From contig NZ_PQSS01000037.1 of NCBI RefSeq assembly GCF_002920535.1, positions 1 to 64,000 of the forward strand: 64,000 nucleotides of DNA. The letters are read 5' to 3'. Shown in pieces: positions 8,347 through 16,964 of this stretch. The notes below the pieces were generated by a model. The model did no database searches. It saw nothing but the letters and a program-made list of their open reading frames with translations, and was not told the DNA's origin. Positions within the stretch are counted from its first letter, which is position 1. Each line of letters opens with the position of its first letter. The stretch comes from Streptomyces sp. Ru71 (GTDB lineage: Bacteria > Actinomycetota > Actinomycetes > Streptomycetales > Streptomycetaceae). Position numbers and translations under genes: made by a program.

Positions 8347-9195
8347 ATGCGTCGTTCCATTGCCCGCGCGTTGATCAGGCCGCTGGTACTGGCGGCCGCC
8401 GCAGGGACGATACCGCTGGTGACCGCCGCCCCCGCGTCCGCCGACAGTGTGGTGGTCGGGGGGTTCCCCGTCGACGTCGCCCAGAGCCCCTGGACGGTGG
8501 CGCTGTCCAGCCGTGACCGGTTCGGGGGTACGCGGGCGGGCCAGTTCTGCGGAGGAGTGGCGATCGGGCCCAGCACGGTGCTCACGGCGGCTCACTGCCT
8601 CGGCGAGGACGTCCTGGGCGGGCCGCCCGAGCGGCTGCGGGACTTCAAGGTCATCGCCGGCCGCACGCATCTGTTGTCGGACGAGGGCAGCGAGATCCCG
8701 GTCCGCGAGACCTGGGTGAACCCGGGCTACGACGCCGCCAGCAACGCCGGCGACTTCGCGGTGCTCACCCTTTCCCAGCCGCTGCCCGGCGGCGCCGCGA
8801 TCGCGATGGCCGCCGACGGCGATCCGGCGTACACCCCCGGCACGCACGCGATGGTGTACGGCTGGGGCGATGTCACAGGGGCCGGGGACTATGCCGCCAG
8901 CCTGCGGGCCGCACCCGTGCACGTCCTGTCGGACACGCTGTGCGAGCGGGCCTACCCGGGCAGCGGCGACGGCACGTACATGGCGCAGAGCATGGTCTGT
9001 GCCGGGGACCAGTCAGGAGGCAGGGACGCCTGCCAGGGCGACAGCGGAGGCCCACTGGTCGCCGGGGGCCGACTGATCGGCCTGGTGTCCTGGGGGAGCG
9101 GCTGCGGGAGAGCCGACAGCCCGGGTGTGTACACGCGCGTGGCCGATGTCGTACGGACTCTCGGCCTCGGCGAAGGACCTGCCGAGGCGTCTTAA
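8347..9195 (+). CDS. Secreted trypsin-like serine protease (S1A family)
   Basis: The product has 282 residues. It opens with a twin-arginine-like basic start and hydrophobic core (MRRSIARALIRPLVLAAAAG), with a likely signal peptidase site after APASA, so export is expected. A short propeptide may be removed before VVGGFPV, the usual new N-terminus of active trypsins. The catalytic triad is visible: His in LTAAHCL, Asp in AGDFAVLTL, Ser in CQGDSGGPL. Cysteines around each motif suggest three disulfides. The Asp of DACQGDSGG, six residues before the Ser, predicts cleavage after Lys or Arg. GAGGA lies 6 bases before the ATG. It is convergent with the next small gene and shares a bidirectional terminator. 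Confidence 0.9.
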   Translation: MRRSIARALIRPLVLAAAAGTIPLVTAAPASADSVVVGGFPVDVAQSPWTVALSSRDRFGGTRAGQFCGGVAIGPSTVLTAAHCLGEDVLGGPPERLRDFKVIAGRTHLLSDEGSEIPVRETWVNPGYDAASNAGDFAVLTLSQPLPGGAAIAMAADGDPAYTPGTHAMVYGWGDVTGAGDYAASLRAAPVHVLSDTLCERAYPGSGDGTYMAQSMVCAGDQSGGRDACQGDSGGPLVAGGRLIGLVSWGSGCGRADSPGVYTRVADVVRTLGLGEGPAEAS

Positions 9196-9280
9196 GGAGA
9201 ACCGGACCGCTCCGGAGACCGGCGGCCACGGTCCGGACAGGAGCCACTTCCGTCGCGCTGTCCCGCGTACCGCGACGAGG

Positions 9281-9315
9281 ACGGGCGGCCGCCCCTTGCG
9301 GGGACGACCGCCCGT
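9281..9315. terminator. Bidirectional terminator between convergent genes
   Basis: ACGGGCGG pairs with CCGCCCGT and an inner CCCC/GGGG stem closes on TTGC. It sits between the protease gene and the convergent zinc-ribbon gene. Confidence 0.65.
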
Positions 9316-9357
9316 GCGCCGGCCTGTGCCGGAGCTGGCTCGTCGTGATGGCGCAGG

Positions 9358-9588
9358 TCAGCGCTCTTCTTCGGAGGCGGATGCCGGAACGGAGGTCAGC
9401 CGCTCCGTCTCGTCCTGTATCTCAGCGGCGATCTTCTTGAGTTCCGGCTCGAACTTGCGACCGTGGTGGGCGCAGAAGAGCAGTTCTCCGCCACTCAGCA
9501 GGACGACGCGCAGGTATGCCTGGGCGCCGCAGCGGTCGCAGCGATCAGCGGCCGTCAGCGGGCTCGCGGAAGTCAGAACAGTAGTCAC
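9358..9588 (-). CDS. Small zinc-ribbon protein (DUF7455-like)
   Basis: The 76-residue protein has a CDRC pair near residue 17 and a CAHH group near residue 39 (RCDRCGAQAYLRVVL, FCAHHGRKFEP). This is a likely zinc-binding ribbon followed by an acidic helical tail. Proteins of this type are conserved in actinobacteria and their function is unknown. The start is a GTG with AAGAGGCG upstream. It is transcribed divergently from parE. Confidence 0.8.
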   Translation of the reverse strand: MTTVLTSASPLTAADRCDRCGAQAYLRVVLLSGGELLFCAHHGRKFEPELKKIAAEIQDETERLTSVPASASEEER

Positions 9589-10032
9589 GTCGCCTCTTCT
9601 CTAGCTCGACGAGCTGTCGTACCAGGGTCAACATCCAACCAGCCCCAAAACGTTCCCGCTCGCGGCTTTTCCTCGAAAAAATCTTTCCGAGGCGGCTGGT
9701 GCTGCCGGGTTGGCGGCGAATGTGCCGTATTGCGTGTCTGTCGTGTCCTACGGTTTCGCTCTGTCGGTCATGGTTCCGCCCTCCCGGCTGGATTGCCGGT
9801 TTGTTCATGAGGACGTGCCCGGAGCCTAAATGGTTCATGCCTCCAAGGGAACGTGATGTGCACTTCACCCCATCGAGGTATCGAACAAGCATACGACTCT
9901 GCACTAGTCTGATCGGAGCACGAGGGTGGCGTTACATCGGCTCTACCAGGCCTCGGTACCCTCTGAGCGGTGACCGAAGCCGTGGCCTTACCCACCAGGG
10001 CCCCATCTGAAATTCAGCGAGGAGCGAACCGC
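9589..10032. other. Divergent promoter region of zinc-ribbon gene and parE
   Basis: These 444 bases hold no gene. On the plus strand there is a weak promoter candidate, TCGAAC (9881) with TAGTCT (9905-9910) at 18 bases. The same TCGAAC is the first half of a LexA-box-like sequence at 9881-9896, discussed as a finding. A second -10-like TACCCT lies at 9957. Confidence 0.4.
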
Positions 10033-12156
10033 GTGACCGCCGAGACGTCCGTGTCGTCCACAGCGCTGCTGGCAGGAGCAGAGCGGGACGGTTCCAACTA
10101 CACCGCGCGGCACCTGCTCGTCCTCGAAGGGCTTGAGGCCGTGCGCAAGCGTCCGGGCATGTATATCGGGTCCACCGACAGCCGTGGCCTGATGCACTGC
10201 CTCTGGGAGATCATCGACAACGCCGTGGACGAGGCGCTCGCGGGCGTCTGCGACCACATCGAGGTGGTCCTCCACGACGACGGCTCGGTGGAGGTGCGCG
10301 ACAACGGTCGCGGCATCCCCGTGGACGTCGAGCCCAGGACCGGCCTGTCCGGTGTCGAGGTCGTCATGACCAAGCTGCACGCCGGCGGCAAGTTCGGCGG
10401 AGGCTCGTACGCGGCCTCCGGCGGTCTGCACGGCGTCGGCGCCTCCGTCGTCAACGCCCTGTCCGCCCGGCTGGACGTCGAGGTCGACCGTGGCGGCCAC
10501 ACCCACGCGATCAGCTTCCGGCGCGGCGTCCCCGGTGCCTTCGCCGGTGAGGGCCCGGACGCGAAGTTCGAGGCCAAGGGCGGCATGCGCAAGGCCAAGA
10601 AGGTCCCCAGGACGCGCACCGGCACGCGCGTGCGCTACTGGGCCGACCGCCAGATCTTCCTCAAGGACGCGAAGCTCTCCCTCGACACGCTGCACCAGCG
10701 TGCCCGGCAGACCGCCTTCCTGGTGCCCGGCCTGACCATCGTCGTCCGTGACGAGTTCGGTCTCGGCGAGGGCGGCAGCAAGGGCGAGGAGTCGTTCCGC
10801 TTCGACGGCGGCATCAGCGAGTTCTGCGAGTACCTGGCGAGCGACAAGCCGGTCTGTGACGTGCTGCGCTTCACCGGCCAGGGCAGCTTCAAGGAGACCG
10901 TCCCGGTCCTGGACGAGCACGGCCAGATGACGCCCACGGAGGTCACCCGCGAACTGGGTGTCGACGTGGCGATGCGCTGGGGCACCGGTTACGACACGAC
11001 GCTCCGGTCCTTCGTCAACATCATCGCCACCCCCAAGGGCGGCACCCACGTCGCCGGCTTCGAGCAGGCCGTCGCCAAGACGATGAACGAGGTGCTGCGC
11101 GCCAAGAAGCTGCTGCGCGTCGCCGAGGACGACATCGTCAAGGACGACGCCCTGGAGGGCCTCACCGCGGTGGTCACCGTCCGGCTGGCCGAGCCGCAGT
11201 TCGAGGGCCAGACCAAGGAGGTCCTCGGCACCTCGGCCGCCCGCCGCATCGTGAACAACGTGATCAGCAAGGAACTCAAGGCGTTCCTGACGTCCACGAA
11301 GCGCGACGCCGCGGCCCAGGCCAGGGTCGTCCTGGAGAAGGCCGTCGCCGCCGCACGCACGCGTATCGCCGCACGGCAGCACAAGGACGCCCAGCGCCGA
11401 AAGACGGCTCTGGAGTCCTCCTCGCTGCCGGCCAAGCTCGCCGACTGCCGCAGCGACGACGTCGAGCGCAGCGAGCTGTTCATCGTCGAGGGCGACTCCG
11501 CGCTCGGTACGGCCAAGCTCGCCCGCAACTCCGAGTTCCAGGCGCTGCTGCCGATCCGCGGCAAGATCCTCAACGTCCAGAAGTCCTCCGTGACCGACAT
11601 GCTGAAGAACGCCGAGTGCGGCGCGATCATCCAGGTCATAGGAGCCGGCTCCGGGCGGACCTTCGATCTGGACGCGGCCCGCTACGGCAAGATCATCATG
11701 ATGACCGACGCCGATGTCGACGGCTCCCACATCCGCACGCTGCTGCTGACCCTGTTCCACCGCTACATGCGGCCCATGGTCGAGGCGGGCCGGGTGTTCG
11801 CCGCGGTGCCGCCGCTGCACCGCATCGAGCTGGTCCAGCCCAAGAAGGGGCAGGACAAGTACGTCTACACGTACTCGGACCGCGAGCTGCGCGACAAGCT
11901 GATGGAGTTCCAGAGCAAGGGCATCCGGTACAAGGACTCCATCCAGCGCTACAAGGGCCTCGGCGAGATGGACGCCGACCAGCTGGCCGAGACGACCATG
12001 GACCCGCGCCGCCGCACCCTGCGCCGGATCAACCTCACCGACCTGGAGGCGGCGGAGCAGGTGTTCGACCTGCTCATGGGCAATGACGTGGCGCCCCGCA
12101 AGGAGTTCATCTCCAGCTCGGCGGCGACGCTGGACCGCTCCCGCATCGACGCCTAG
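10033..12156 (+). CDS. parE: DNA topoisomerase IV subunit B (ParE / second GyrB)
   Basis: This is the ATPase subunit of topoisomerase IV, which decatenates daughter chromosomes together with ParC (29616-32066). The 707-residue protein shows the GHKL ATPase motifs EIIDNAVDEAL (Glu59, Asn63), DNGRGIPVD and GLHGVGASVVNALS. A transducer domain follows, then the TOPRIM domain with EGDSALGTA and DADVDGSHIRTLLL, and a C-terminal IQRYKGLGEMD. GTG 10033 is preferred over an upstream GTG at 9970 because AGGAG lies 8 bases before it. The upstream GTG follows a TACCCT -10 candidate and could be a leaderless start. Unlike gyrB, it is not next to its partner. Confidence 0.93.
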   Translation: MTAETSVSSTALLAGAERDGSNYTARHLLVLEGLEAVRKRPGMYIGSTDSRGLMHCLWEIIDNAVDEALAGVCDHIEVVLHDDGSVEVRDNGRGIPVDVEPRTGLSGVEVVMTKLHAGGKFGGGSYAASGGLHGVGASVVNALSARLDVEVDRGGHTHAISFRRGVPGAFAGEGPDAKFEAKGGMRKAKKVPRTRTGTRVRYWADRQIFLKDAKLSLDTLHQRARQTAFLVPGLTIVVRDEFGLGEGGSKGEESFRFDGGISEFCEYLASDKPVCDVLRFTGQGSFKETVPVLDEHGQMTPTEVTRELGVDVAMRWGTGYDTTLRSFVNIIATPKGGTHVAGFEQAVAKTMNEVLRAKKLLRVAEDDIVKDDALEGLTAVVTVRLAEPQFEGQTKEVLGTSAARRIVNNVISKELKAFLTSTKRDAAAQARVVLEKAVAAARTRIAARQHKDAQRRKTALESSSLPAKLADCRSDDVERSELFIVEGDSALGTAKLARNSEFQALLPIRGKILNVQKSSVTDMLKNAECGAIIQVIGAGSGRTFDLDAARYGKIIMMTDADVDGSHIRTLLLTLFHRYMRPMVEAGRVFAAVPPLHRIELVQPKKGQDKYVYTYSDRELRDKLMEFQSKGIRYKDSIQRYKGLGEMDADQLAETTMDPRRRTLRRINLTDLEAAEQVFDLLMGNDVAPRKEFISSSAATLDRSRIDA

Positions 12157-12189
12157 CCACTGCGCGGCCACACCGGGACGTTCTCACCA

Positions 12190-12227
12190 GGCCTCGCCTC
12201 TCCACCCTCGGGTGGAGAGGCGAGGCC
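12190..12227 (+). terminator. parE terminator
   Basis: A perfect 17-bp stem (12190-12206 with 12211-12227) closes on a CTCG tetraloop 33 bases after the parE stop codon. Confidence 0.85.
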
Positions 12228-12345
12228 GTGGTTTTCCACCCGGCTTTCCACCCCGGCTCCGATCCGTCCCACCTGCGGTTTTCCGTAGCTTCACAGGCGT
12301 CGGCGGCACCCGCGGCCGGCCCTCGTCCCGCTCACGGAGGCTTGC

Positions 12346-12870
12346 ATGTCCGGGCTCGTCAACGCGTTGGTGATCCTTGCCGTCGCCGTTGTGGTGATCG
12401 CGCGCCAGTTCGGCGCGCGCCGCGTCAGCGCCGACCGCCGCTGGTGGCTGCTGCCCGTCGTCCTCGGAGCGATGGCGCTGAGCTCGCCGGGTCTGATCGA
12501 CGTCCATCACCGCGCCCGTTCCGTGTTCCTGCTGGCCGCCGCACTCCTCATAGCCATGGCGACAGGCGCCGGCTGGGCCTGGACCACCCGCATATGGGTG
12601 GAGACCGACGGCAGAGTGTGGAGCAGGAGCACCCAGGCCAGCGGGGCGGTCTGGGCCGTCGGTGTCGCCCTTCGAGTCGGGCTCATCGCCCTCGGCACGA
12701 CGCTGGGGATCCATCAGGACAGCCACGCCCTCCTGCTCGGCCTCGCGTGCACGCTGCTCGTCCGCTCCGCGATCCTGGTGGCGCGGGCCCAGTCCCTCAC
12801 CCCGGTGACCGGCCCGGTGCCGGCTTACGGTGACGGCATGATCCGGCGGGCGGACAAGGAGCGGGTGTGA
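12346..12870 (+). CDS. Integral membrane protein (DUF1453/CcdC-like)
   Basis: The 174-residue protein has about five hydrophobic segments (LVNALVILAVAVVVIARQF, WWLLPVVLGAMALSSPG, SVFLLAAALLIAMATGAGW, VGVALRVGLIALGTTLGI, LLLGLACTLLVRSAILV). The arrangement, with the conserved RR between the first two segments, resembles the DUF1453/CcdC family of unknown function. GGAGG lies 7 bases before the ATG. Its stop codon overlaps the GTG of the downstream histidine kinase (GTGA), so it is translationally coupled to a two-component system and may contribute to sensing. That role is inferred from position only. Confidence 0.75.
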   Translation: MSGLVNALVILAVAVVVIARQFGARRVSADRRWWLLPVVLGAMALSSPGLIDVHHRARSVFLLAAALLIAMATGAGWAWTTRIWVETDGRVWSRSTQASGAVWAVGVALRVGLIALGTTLGIHQDSHALLLGLACTLLVRSAILVARAQSLTPVTGPVPAYGDGMIRRADKERV

Positions 12871-14018
12871 CGGAGAACGTCTGGACGCGCTGGCCCTCCC
12901 GGGAGGCCCTCGGTCATGAGGGGATCTCGAAGGCCAGACGCCTGCTCGCCTGGACGGTCAGAGTGGTCGCGATCTCGGCGCTGCTGTGGTCCTCCTTCAC
13001 CAGCGGCAACGTCCACGGCTGGGGCATCGCCGCCGCCGTGGCGATCGTGGTGGCGGTCACCGCAGCCGCCTGGGGGTTCTTCCGGACCACCCTCGCCCAC
13101 CGGCTCGGGCCGTCGCTCGTCCTGGTCCTGCTGCTGGTCGCGCTGGCGGTCGGTGCGCAGGCCACCGCGTTCAAGGTGCCGGCCCTGGTCATCTGGTGCG
13201 GCTGCGGGGTGGCCGCACTGGAGCGGCTGCCCCTCGCGGCGGCGCTGCCCGTCACCTGGATCTCCTTCCAGGCGTACGCCACCGTCAACGACGACGCGTG
13301 GCTGACCACCGCCGTGACGACGGCCGGGCTGGCTCTCGGCGGATACGCCCTGCGACTGGACGCCGAGGCCCGCGGCAACGCCCAGCGGCTGCTCGCCCAG
13401 GAGCGAGCCGCCCGTGCGGCCGAGGCCGAGTCGGCGGCGCTGGCGGAACGGGCGCGGATCGCCCGGGAGATCCACGACGTGCTCGCGCACAGCCTCTCCG
13501 CCCAGCTCGTGCACCTGGAGGCGGCCCGGCTGCTCATCGAGCGCGGCGCGGACCGCGAGCAGATCCTGGAACGGGTCGTGGCGGCCCGGGGCATGGCCCG
13601 CGACGGACTCGCCGAGACCCGGCAGGCGCTCTCCGCGCTGCGGGGCGAACTGACCCCGGTCGAGGACTTCCTCAGACAGCTCGTCCAGCAGACCGACGGC
13701 GCCGAGGTCACCGTCACGGGTGATCGCCGGCCGCTGCCGGCCGAGGCCTCGCAAGCCGTGCGCAGGGTCGCCCAGGAGGCCCTGACCAACGTCCGCAAGC
13801 ACGCCCCGGGGGCCAAGGTCCAGGTGCGGCTGGACTACACCGAGCACGAAGTGGCCTTGCACGTACGGGACTCGGGCGGGAAACCGGGCGAGCTCACCGG
13901 GTCCGGCGGCGGGTACGGTCTGCTGGGGATGCGCGAGCGGGCCGAGCTGCTGGGCGGATCGCTCGACGCAGGACCGGGTGAGGAAGGTTTCGTGGTGACG
14001 TTGAAGGTGCCGGTATGA
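12867..14018 (+). CDS. Sensor histidine kinase, NarL-partner type (HisKA_3)
   Basis: The 383-residue protein has an N-terminal block of five or six membrane segments (residues about 30-165) without a large extracellular domain. A short coiled coil leads to the HisKA_3 dimerisation region with the phospho-acceptor His203 in ERARIAREIHDVLAHSLS. The ATPase domain has the N box QEALTNVRKHA and the G box SGGGYGLLGMRERAE. The start GTG overlaps the previous stop codon, and its own stop overlaps the ATG of the response regulator (ATGA), so the three genes form one coupled operon. The signal is unknown; a membrane-embedded stimulus is plausible because no ectodomain exists. Confidence 0.9.
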   Translation: MTENVWTRWPSREALGHEGISKARRLLAWTVRVVAISALLWSSFTSGNVHGWGIAAAVAIVVAVTAAAWGFFRTTLAHRLGPSLVLVLLLVALAVGAQATAFKVPALVIWCGCGVAALERLPLAAALPVTWISFQAYATVNDDAWLTTAVTTAGLALGGYALRLDAEARGNAQRLLAQERAARAAEAESAALAERARIAREIHDVLAHSLSAQLVHLEAARLLIERGADREQILERVVAARGMARDGLAETRQALSALRGELTPVEDFLRQLVQQTDGAEVTVTGDRRPLPAEASQAVRRVAQEALTNVRKHAPGAKVQVRLDYTEHEVALHVRDSGGKPGELTGSGGGYGLLGMRERAELLGGSLDAGPGEEGFVVTLKVPV

Positions 14019-14710
14019 CCGAGGGGGAGGGGACGACGACGCCCGCCCGGGTCGTCGTCGCGGACGATCAGACCGTCGTCCGGGAAGGCATCGTGATGCT
14101 GCTGGGCCTGTTGCCGGGCGTCGAGGTGGTCGGCGCGGCGGGGGACGGGGACGAGGCGGTGAAACTCGTCGCGGAACTCGACCCGGACGTGGTGCTGATG
14201 GACCTGCGCATGCCCCGCTGCGACGGCGTCGAGGCCACCCGGCGGATCCGGGCGGAGCATCCGCGGACCCAGGTGGTGGTCCTGACCACCTTCGCCGACG
14301 ACGACTCCCTGTTCCCCGCGCTGCGCGCGGGCGCGCGGGGTTACCTGACCAAGGACGCGGGCGGCGACGAGATCGTGCGGGCGGTACACAGCGTGCTGTC
14401 CGGGGACGCCGGCCTGTCACCGAGCATCCAACGGCGCCTGCTGGAGCGGCTGTCGGAACCCGAGCCCCCGAAGCAGACGCCCGCAGAGGCACCGGACGGG
14501 CTGACCGCGCGCGAGACGGAGGTGCTGCTGCTCATCGCGGAAGGCCTCAGCAACCAGGAGATCGCCCACAGACTGCATGTGTCCACGGCGACCGTGAAGA
14601 CGCACATCAACAACCTCTTCGCCAAGACGGGGCTCAGGGACCGGGCGGGAGCGGTGCGTTACGCGTACGCCAAGGGCCTGGCACGGCCACCGGCGGGAGG
14701 AGTCACCTGA
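14015..14710 (+). CDS. Response regulator, NarL/FixJ family with LuxR-type HTH
   Basis: The 231-residue protein begins with a receiver domain: acidic pair in VVVADDQ, phospho-acceptor Asp63 in VVLMDLRMP, and conserved Lys in GYLTKDAGG. A proline-rich linker leads to a LuxR-type helix-turn-helix (LTARETEVLLLIAEGLSNQEIAHRLHVSTATVKTHINNL). The gene overlaps the upstream kinase by four bases (ATGA), which identifies the cognate pair. Targets are unknown. The downstream DUF485 and symporter genes lie 54 bases further on and are possible targets; that is inference from distance. Confidence 0.92.
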   Translation: MTEGEGTTTPARVVVADDQTVVREGIVMLLGLLPGVEVVGAAGDGDEAVKLVAELDPDVVLMDLRMPRCDGVEATRRIRAEHPRTQVVVLTTFADDDSLFPALRAGARGYLTKDAGGDEIVRAVHSVLSGDAGLSPSIQRRLLERLSEPEPPKQTPAEAPDGLTARETEVLLLIAEGLSNQEIAHRLHVSTATVKTHINNLFAKTGLRDRAGAVRYAYAKGLARPPAGGVT

Positions 14711-14764
14711 TGGGGTGAAGAGCGGGGGGAAGAAGAGTCATGGATCTTCCCGTTCTGTCCATCC

Positions 14765-15319
14765 TTGGGCATGCAGTCACGAAACGGTCGTCCACGCGGG
14801 GGCGGTCCCGACGGTGCCGCCGCGGATCAGGAACGCCCCGCATCCTCCGCCGCCGGCACGGCCGAGGGACGCCGGTACGACGACCCCTGGTACGACGCCC
14901 TCGCCTCGGGATGGGGCGAGTCGGTCGCCGACTCCCCGGCGGCCGCCGCGGTCCCGGCCGCCCGCCGGGAGGGGCAGGAGGTGGCCGCGGCCGACGTCTA
15001 CCTCGAAGTGCAGCGCAGCGCGGCCTTCCAGGAGGTCCGCAGCCGGTACCGGAGGTTCGTGGTGCCGGCGGTCGCCGGTTTCCTCGTCTGGTACGTCGGG
15101 TACGTCGTGGCGGCGACGACCGCGCCGGGCCTGATGGCACGCCCGGTGGTGGGCGCGGTGAACGTGGCGATGCTCGCGGGGCTCGGGCAGTTCCTCAGCA
15201 CGTTCCTGCTCACCTGGGCCTACGCCCGGCACGCACGGCTGCGCCGGGACCGGGCCGCGCTGGAACTGCGCTGGGACACCCAGGAGATGACCCGGGGAAC
15301 CCGAGGCGGTGGCGCATGA
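14765..15319 (+). CDS. DUF485 membrane protein coupled to a solute symporter
   Basis: The protein has up to 184 residues. A disordered N-terminus of about 75 residues precedes the DUF485 core, which consists of two membrane helices (FVVPAVAGFLVWYVGYVVAATTAPG and VGAVNVAMLAGLGQFLSTFLLTWAYARHA). DUF485 proteins (YjcH type) are typically encoded beside the acetate/cation symporter ActP, as here: the stop codon overlaps the ATG of the symporter. The start is uncertain: TTG 14765 as given, or ATG 14771. Neither has a clear Shine-Dalgarno sequence, so a leaderless message is possible. Confidence 0.8.
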   Translation: MGMQSRNGRPRGGGPDGAAADQERPASSAAGTAEGRRYDDPWYDALASGWGESVADSPAAAAVPAARREGQEVAAADVYLEVQRSAAFQEVRSRYRRFVVPAVAGFLVWYVGYVVAATTAPGLMARPVVGAVNVAMLAGLGQFLSTFLLTWAYARHARLRRDRAALELRWDTQEMTRGTRGGGA

Positions 15320-16908
15320 CCGGCAACCACCAGACGCTCGCGCTGGCGCTGTTCAGCCTGTTCGTGGCGGTCACGCTGGGAATCACGACCTGGGTGAGCC
15401 GTCACCGGCGTGGCTCGGCCGAGGAGTTCTACGCGGGCGGGCGGCTCTTCTCCCCGATGGAGAATGGTTTTGCCATCGCGGGCGACTACATGTCGGCCGC
15501 CTCCTTCCTCGGCATCTCCGGACTCATCGCGCTGTACGGCTACGACGGGCTGCTGTACTCGGTCGGCTTTCTCGTGGCGTGGCTGGTGGTGCTCTTCCTG
15601 GTCGCCGAACTGGTGCGCAACTGCGGGCGGTTCACGCTCGCCGACGTGGTCGCGGCACGGATGCGGGAGCGGCCCGTGCGGATCGCGGTGGGAACTTCCT
15701 CCGTGACCGTGTCCGTTCTGTATCTGGTGGCGCAGATGGTGGGCGCGGGCAGCCTGGTCGCGCTGCTGCTGGGGCGGACGGGCGACGCGGCCCAGATCTG
15801 GACCGTCGTCGGCGTGGGTGCACTGATGGTGATCTATGTGTCGCTGGGAGGGATGCGGGCCACCACCTGGATCCAGATCGTCAAGGCGGTCCTGTTGCTG
15901 GGCGGCACCATCGCGCTGACCGCTCTCGTCCTCGTCCGTTTCCACGGCGACTTCGACCGGCTGCTGCTCACCGCGGCCGACCGCAGCGGTCACGGTGAGG
16001 CGTTCCTGGCGCCGGGGCTCAAGTACGGCGCGGACTGGACCGCCCGGGTCGACTTCATCAGCCTGGGCCTGGCGCTGGTGCTGGGCACCGCCGGGCTGCC
16101 GCACATCCTGTCCCGCTTCTACACGGTGCCCACGGCCCGGGCCGCACGGCGCTCGGTGGTCTGGTCGATCGGTCTGATCGGCGGGTTCTACCTGATGACG
16201 ATCGTCCTCGGGTTCGGTGCCGCGGCGATCGTCGGTCCACGGGCGGTGCGGCAGTCCAACGCGGCCGGGAACACGGCGGTCCCCTTGCTGGCGCTCGACC
16301 TGGGGGGCGGGCCCGACTCCACGGGCGGCACGGTGCTGTTCGCGGTGGTCGCCGCCGTCGCCTTCGCGACCATCCTCGCCGTGGTCGCCGGGATCACGCT
16401 GGCCTCGTCCGCCTCCGTGGCCCACGATCTGTACGCCTCACTGCGGCGCCGCACGAGCAGGCCGCGCAGCGAGGTCGCCGTCGCGCGGACCGCCGCGGTG
16501 GGCATCGGTGTGGTGGCCATCGCCCTGGGCCTGCTGGCCCGCGATCTCAATGTGGCCTTTCTCGTGGGGCTCGCGTTCGCCGTGGCCGCGTCCGCGAACC
16601 TGCCGGTACTGCTCTACTCGCTGTTCTGGCGCGGCTTCACCACCCGCGGCGCGGTGTGGGGCGTGTACGGAGGGCTGATCCCGGCCCTGGTGCTCGTCGT
16701 GCTGTCCCCCGTGGTCTCCGGCAGCCCGAACTCGCTCTTCCGGGGCGTCGACTTCCAGTACTTCCCGCTGGAGAACCCCGGCCTGGTCTCGATCCCGCTG
16801 GGCTTCCTCGCGGGCTGGCTCGGCACGGTCACCTCCTCGGAGGTCCCGGACAAGGCCAAGCACGCGGAGACCGAGGTACGGTCCCTGACGGGAGCGGGCG
16901 CCGTGTAG
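15316..16908 (+). CDS. Sodium/solute symporter, ActP-like (SSS family)
   Basis: The protein has 530 residues with about 13 membrane segments. Features of the SSS family are clear: EEFYAGGRLFSPMENGFAIAGDYMSAASFLG near the N-terminus, the sodium-site region SLGGMRATTWIQIVKAVLLLGG, and LGLALVLGTAGLPHILSRFYTVP. The last motif is characteristic of cation/acetate symporters. Together with the adjacent DUF485 gene this suggests uptake of acetate or another short monocarboxylate; the exact substrate is not proven. ATG 15316 overlaps the stop codon of the DUF485 gene (ATGA). Confidence 0.88.
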   Translation: MTGNHQTLALALFSLFVAVTLGITTWVSRHRRGSAEEFYAGGRLFSPMENGFAIAGDYMSAASFLGISGLIALYGYDGLLYSVGFLVAWLVVLFLVAELVRNCGRFTLADVVAARMRERPVRIAVGTSSVTVSVLYLVAQMVGAGSLVALLLGRTGDAAQIWTVVGVGALMVIYVSLGGMRATTWIQIVKAVLLLGGTIALTALVLVRFHGDFDRLLLTAADRSGHGEAFLAPGLKYGADWTARVDFISLGLALVLGTAGLPHILSRFYTVPTARAARRSVVWSIGLIGGFYLMTIVLGFGAAAIVGPRAVRQSNAAGNTAVPLLALDLGGGPDSTGGTVLFAVVAAVAFATILAVVAGITLASSASVAHDLYASLRRRTSRPRSEVAVARTAAVGIGVVAIALGLLARDLNVAFLVGLAFAVAASANLPVLLYSLFWRGFTTRGAVWGVYGGLIPALVLVVLSPVVSGSPNSLFRGVDFQYFPLENPGLVSIPLGFLAGWLGTVTSSEVPDKAKHAETEVRSLTGAGAV

Positions 16909-16923
16909 GGCCGGCGCCCGCAG

Positions 16924-16949
16924 GGCCGCGCCGTGCAGGACACGCGGCC
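16924..16949. terminator. Possible terminator between convergent genes
   Basis: GGCCGCG (16924-16930) pairs with CGCGGCC (16943-16949) around a 12-base loop, between the symporter and the convergent response regulator. The stem is short, so the call is weak. Confidence 0.4.
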
Positions 16950-16964
16950 GTCAGGGCCGTACGG

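Noticed and set aside
9988..12171. A 727-codon minus-strand ORF opposite parE
   Set aside because: It is the antisense shadow of a well-supported topoisomerase gene in GC-rich DNA, with no start signal.
14740..16908. A 722-codon version of the symporter starting at 14740
   Set aside because: The extension is the shadow of the DUF485 gene in another frame. The symporter fold and its coupled ATG begin at 15316.
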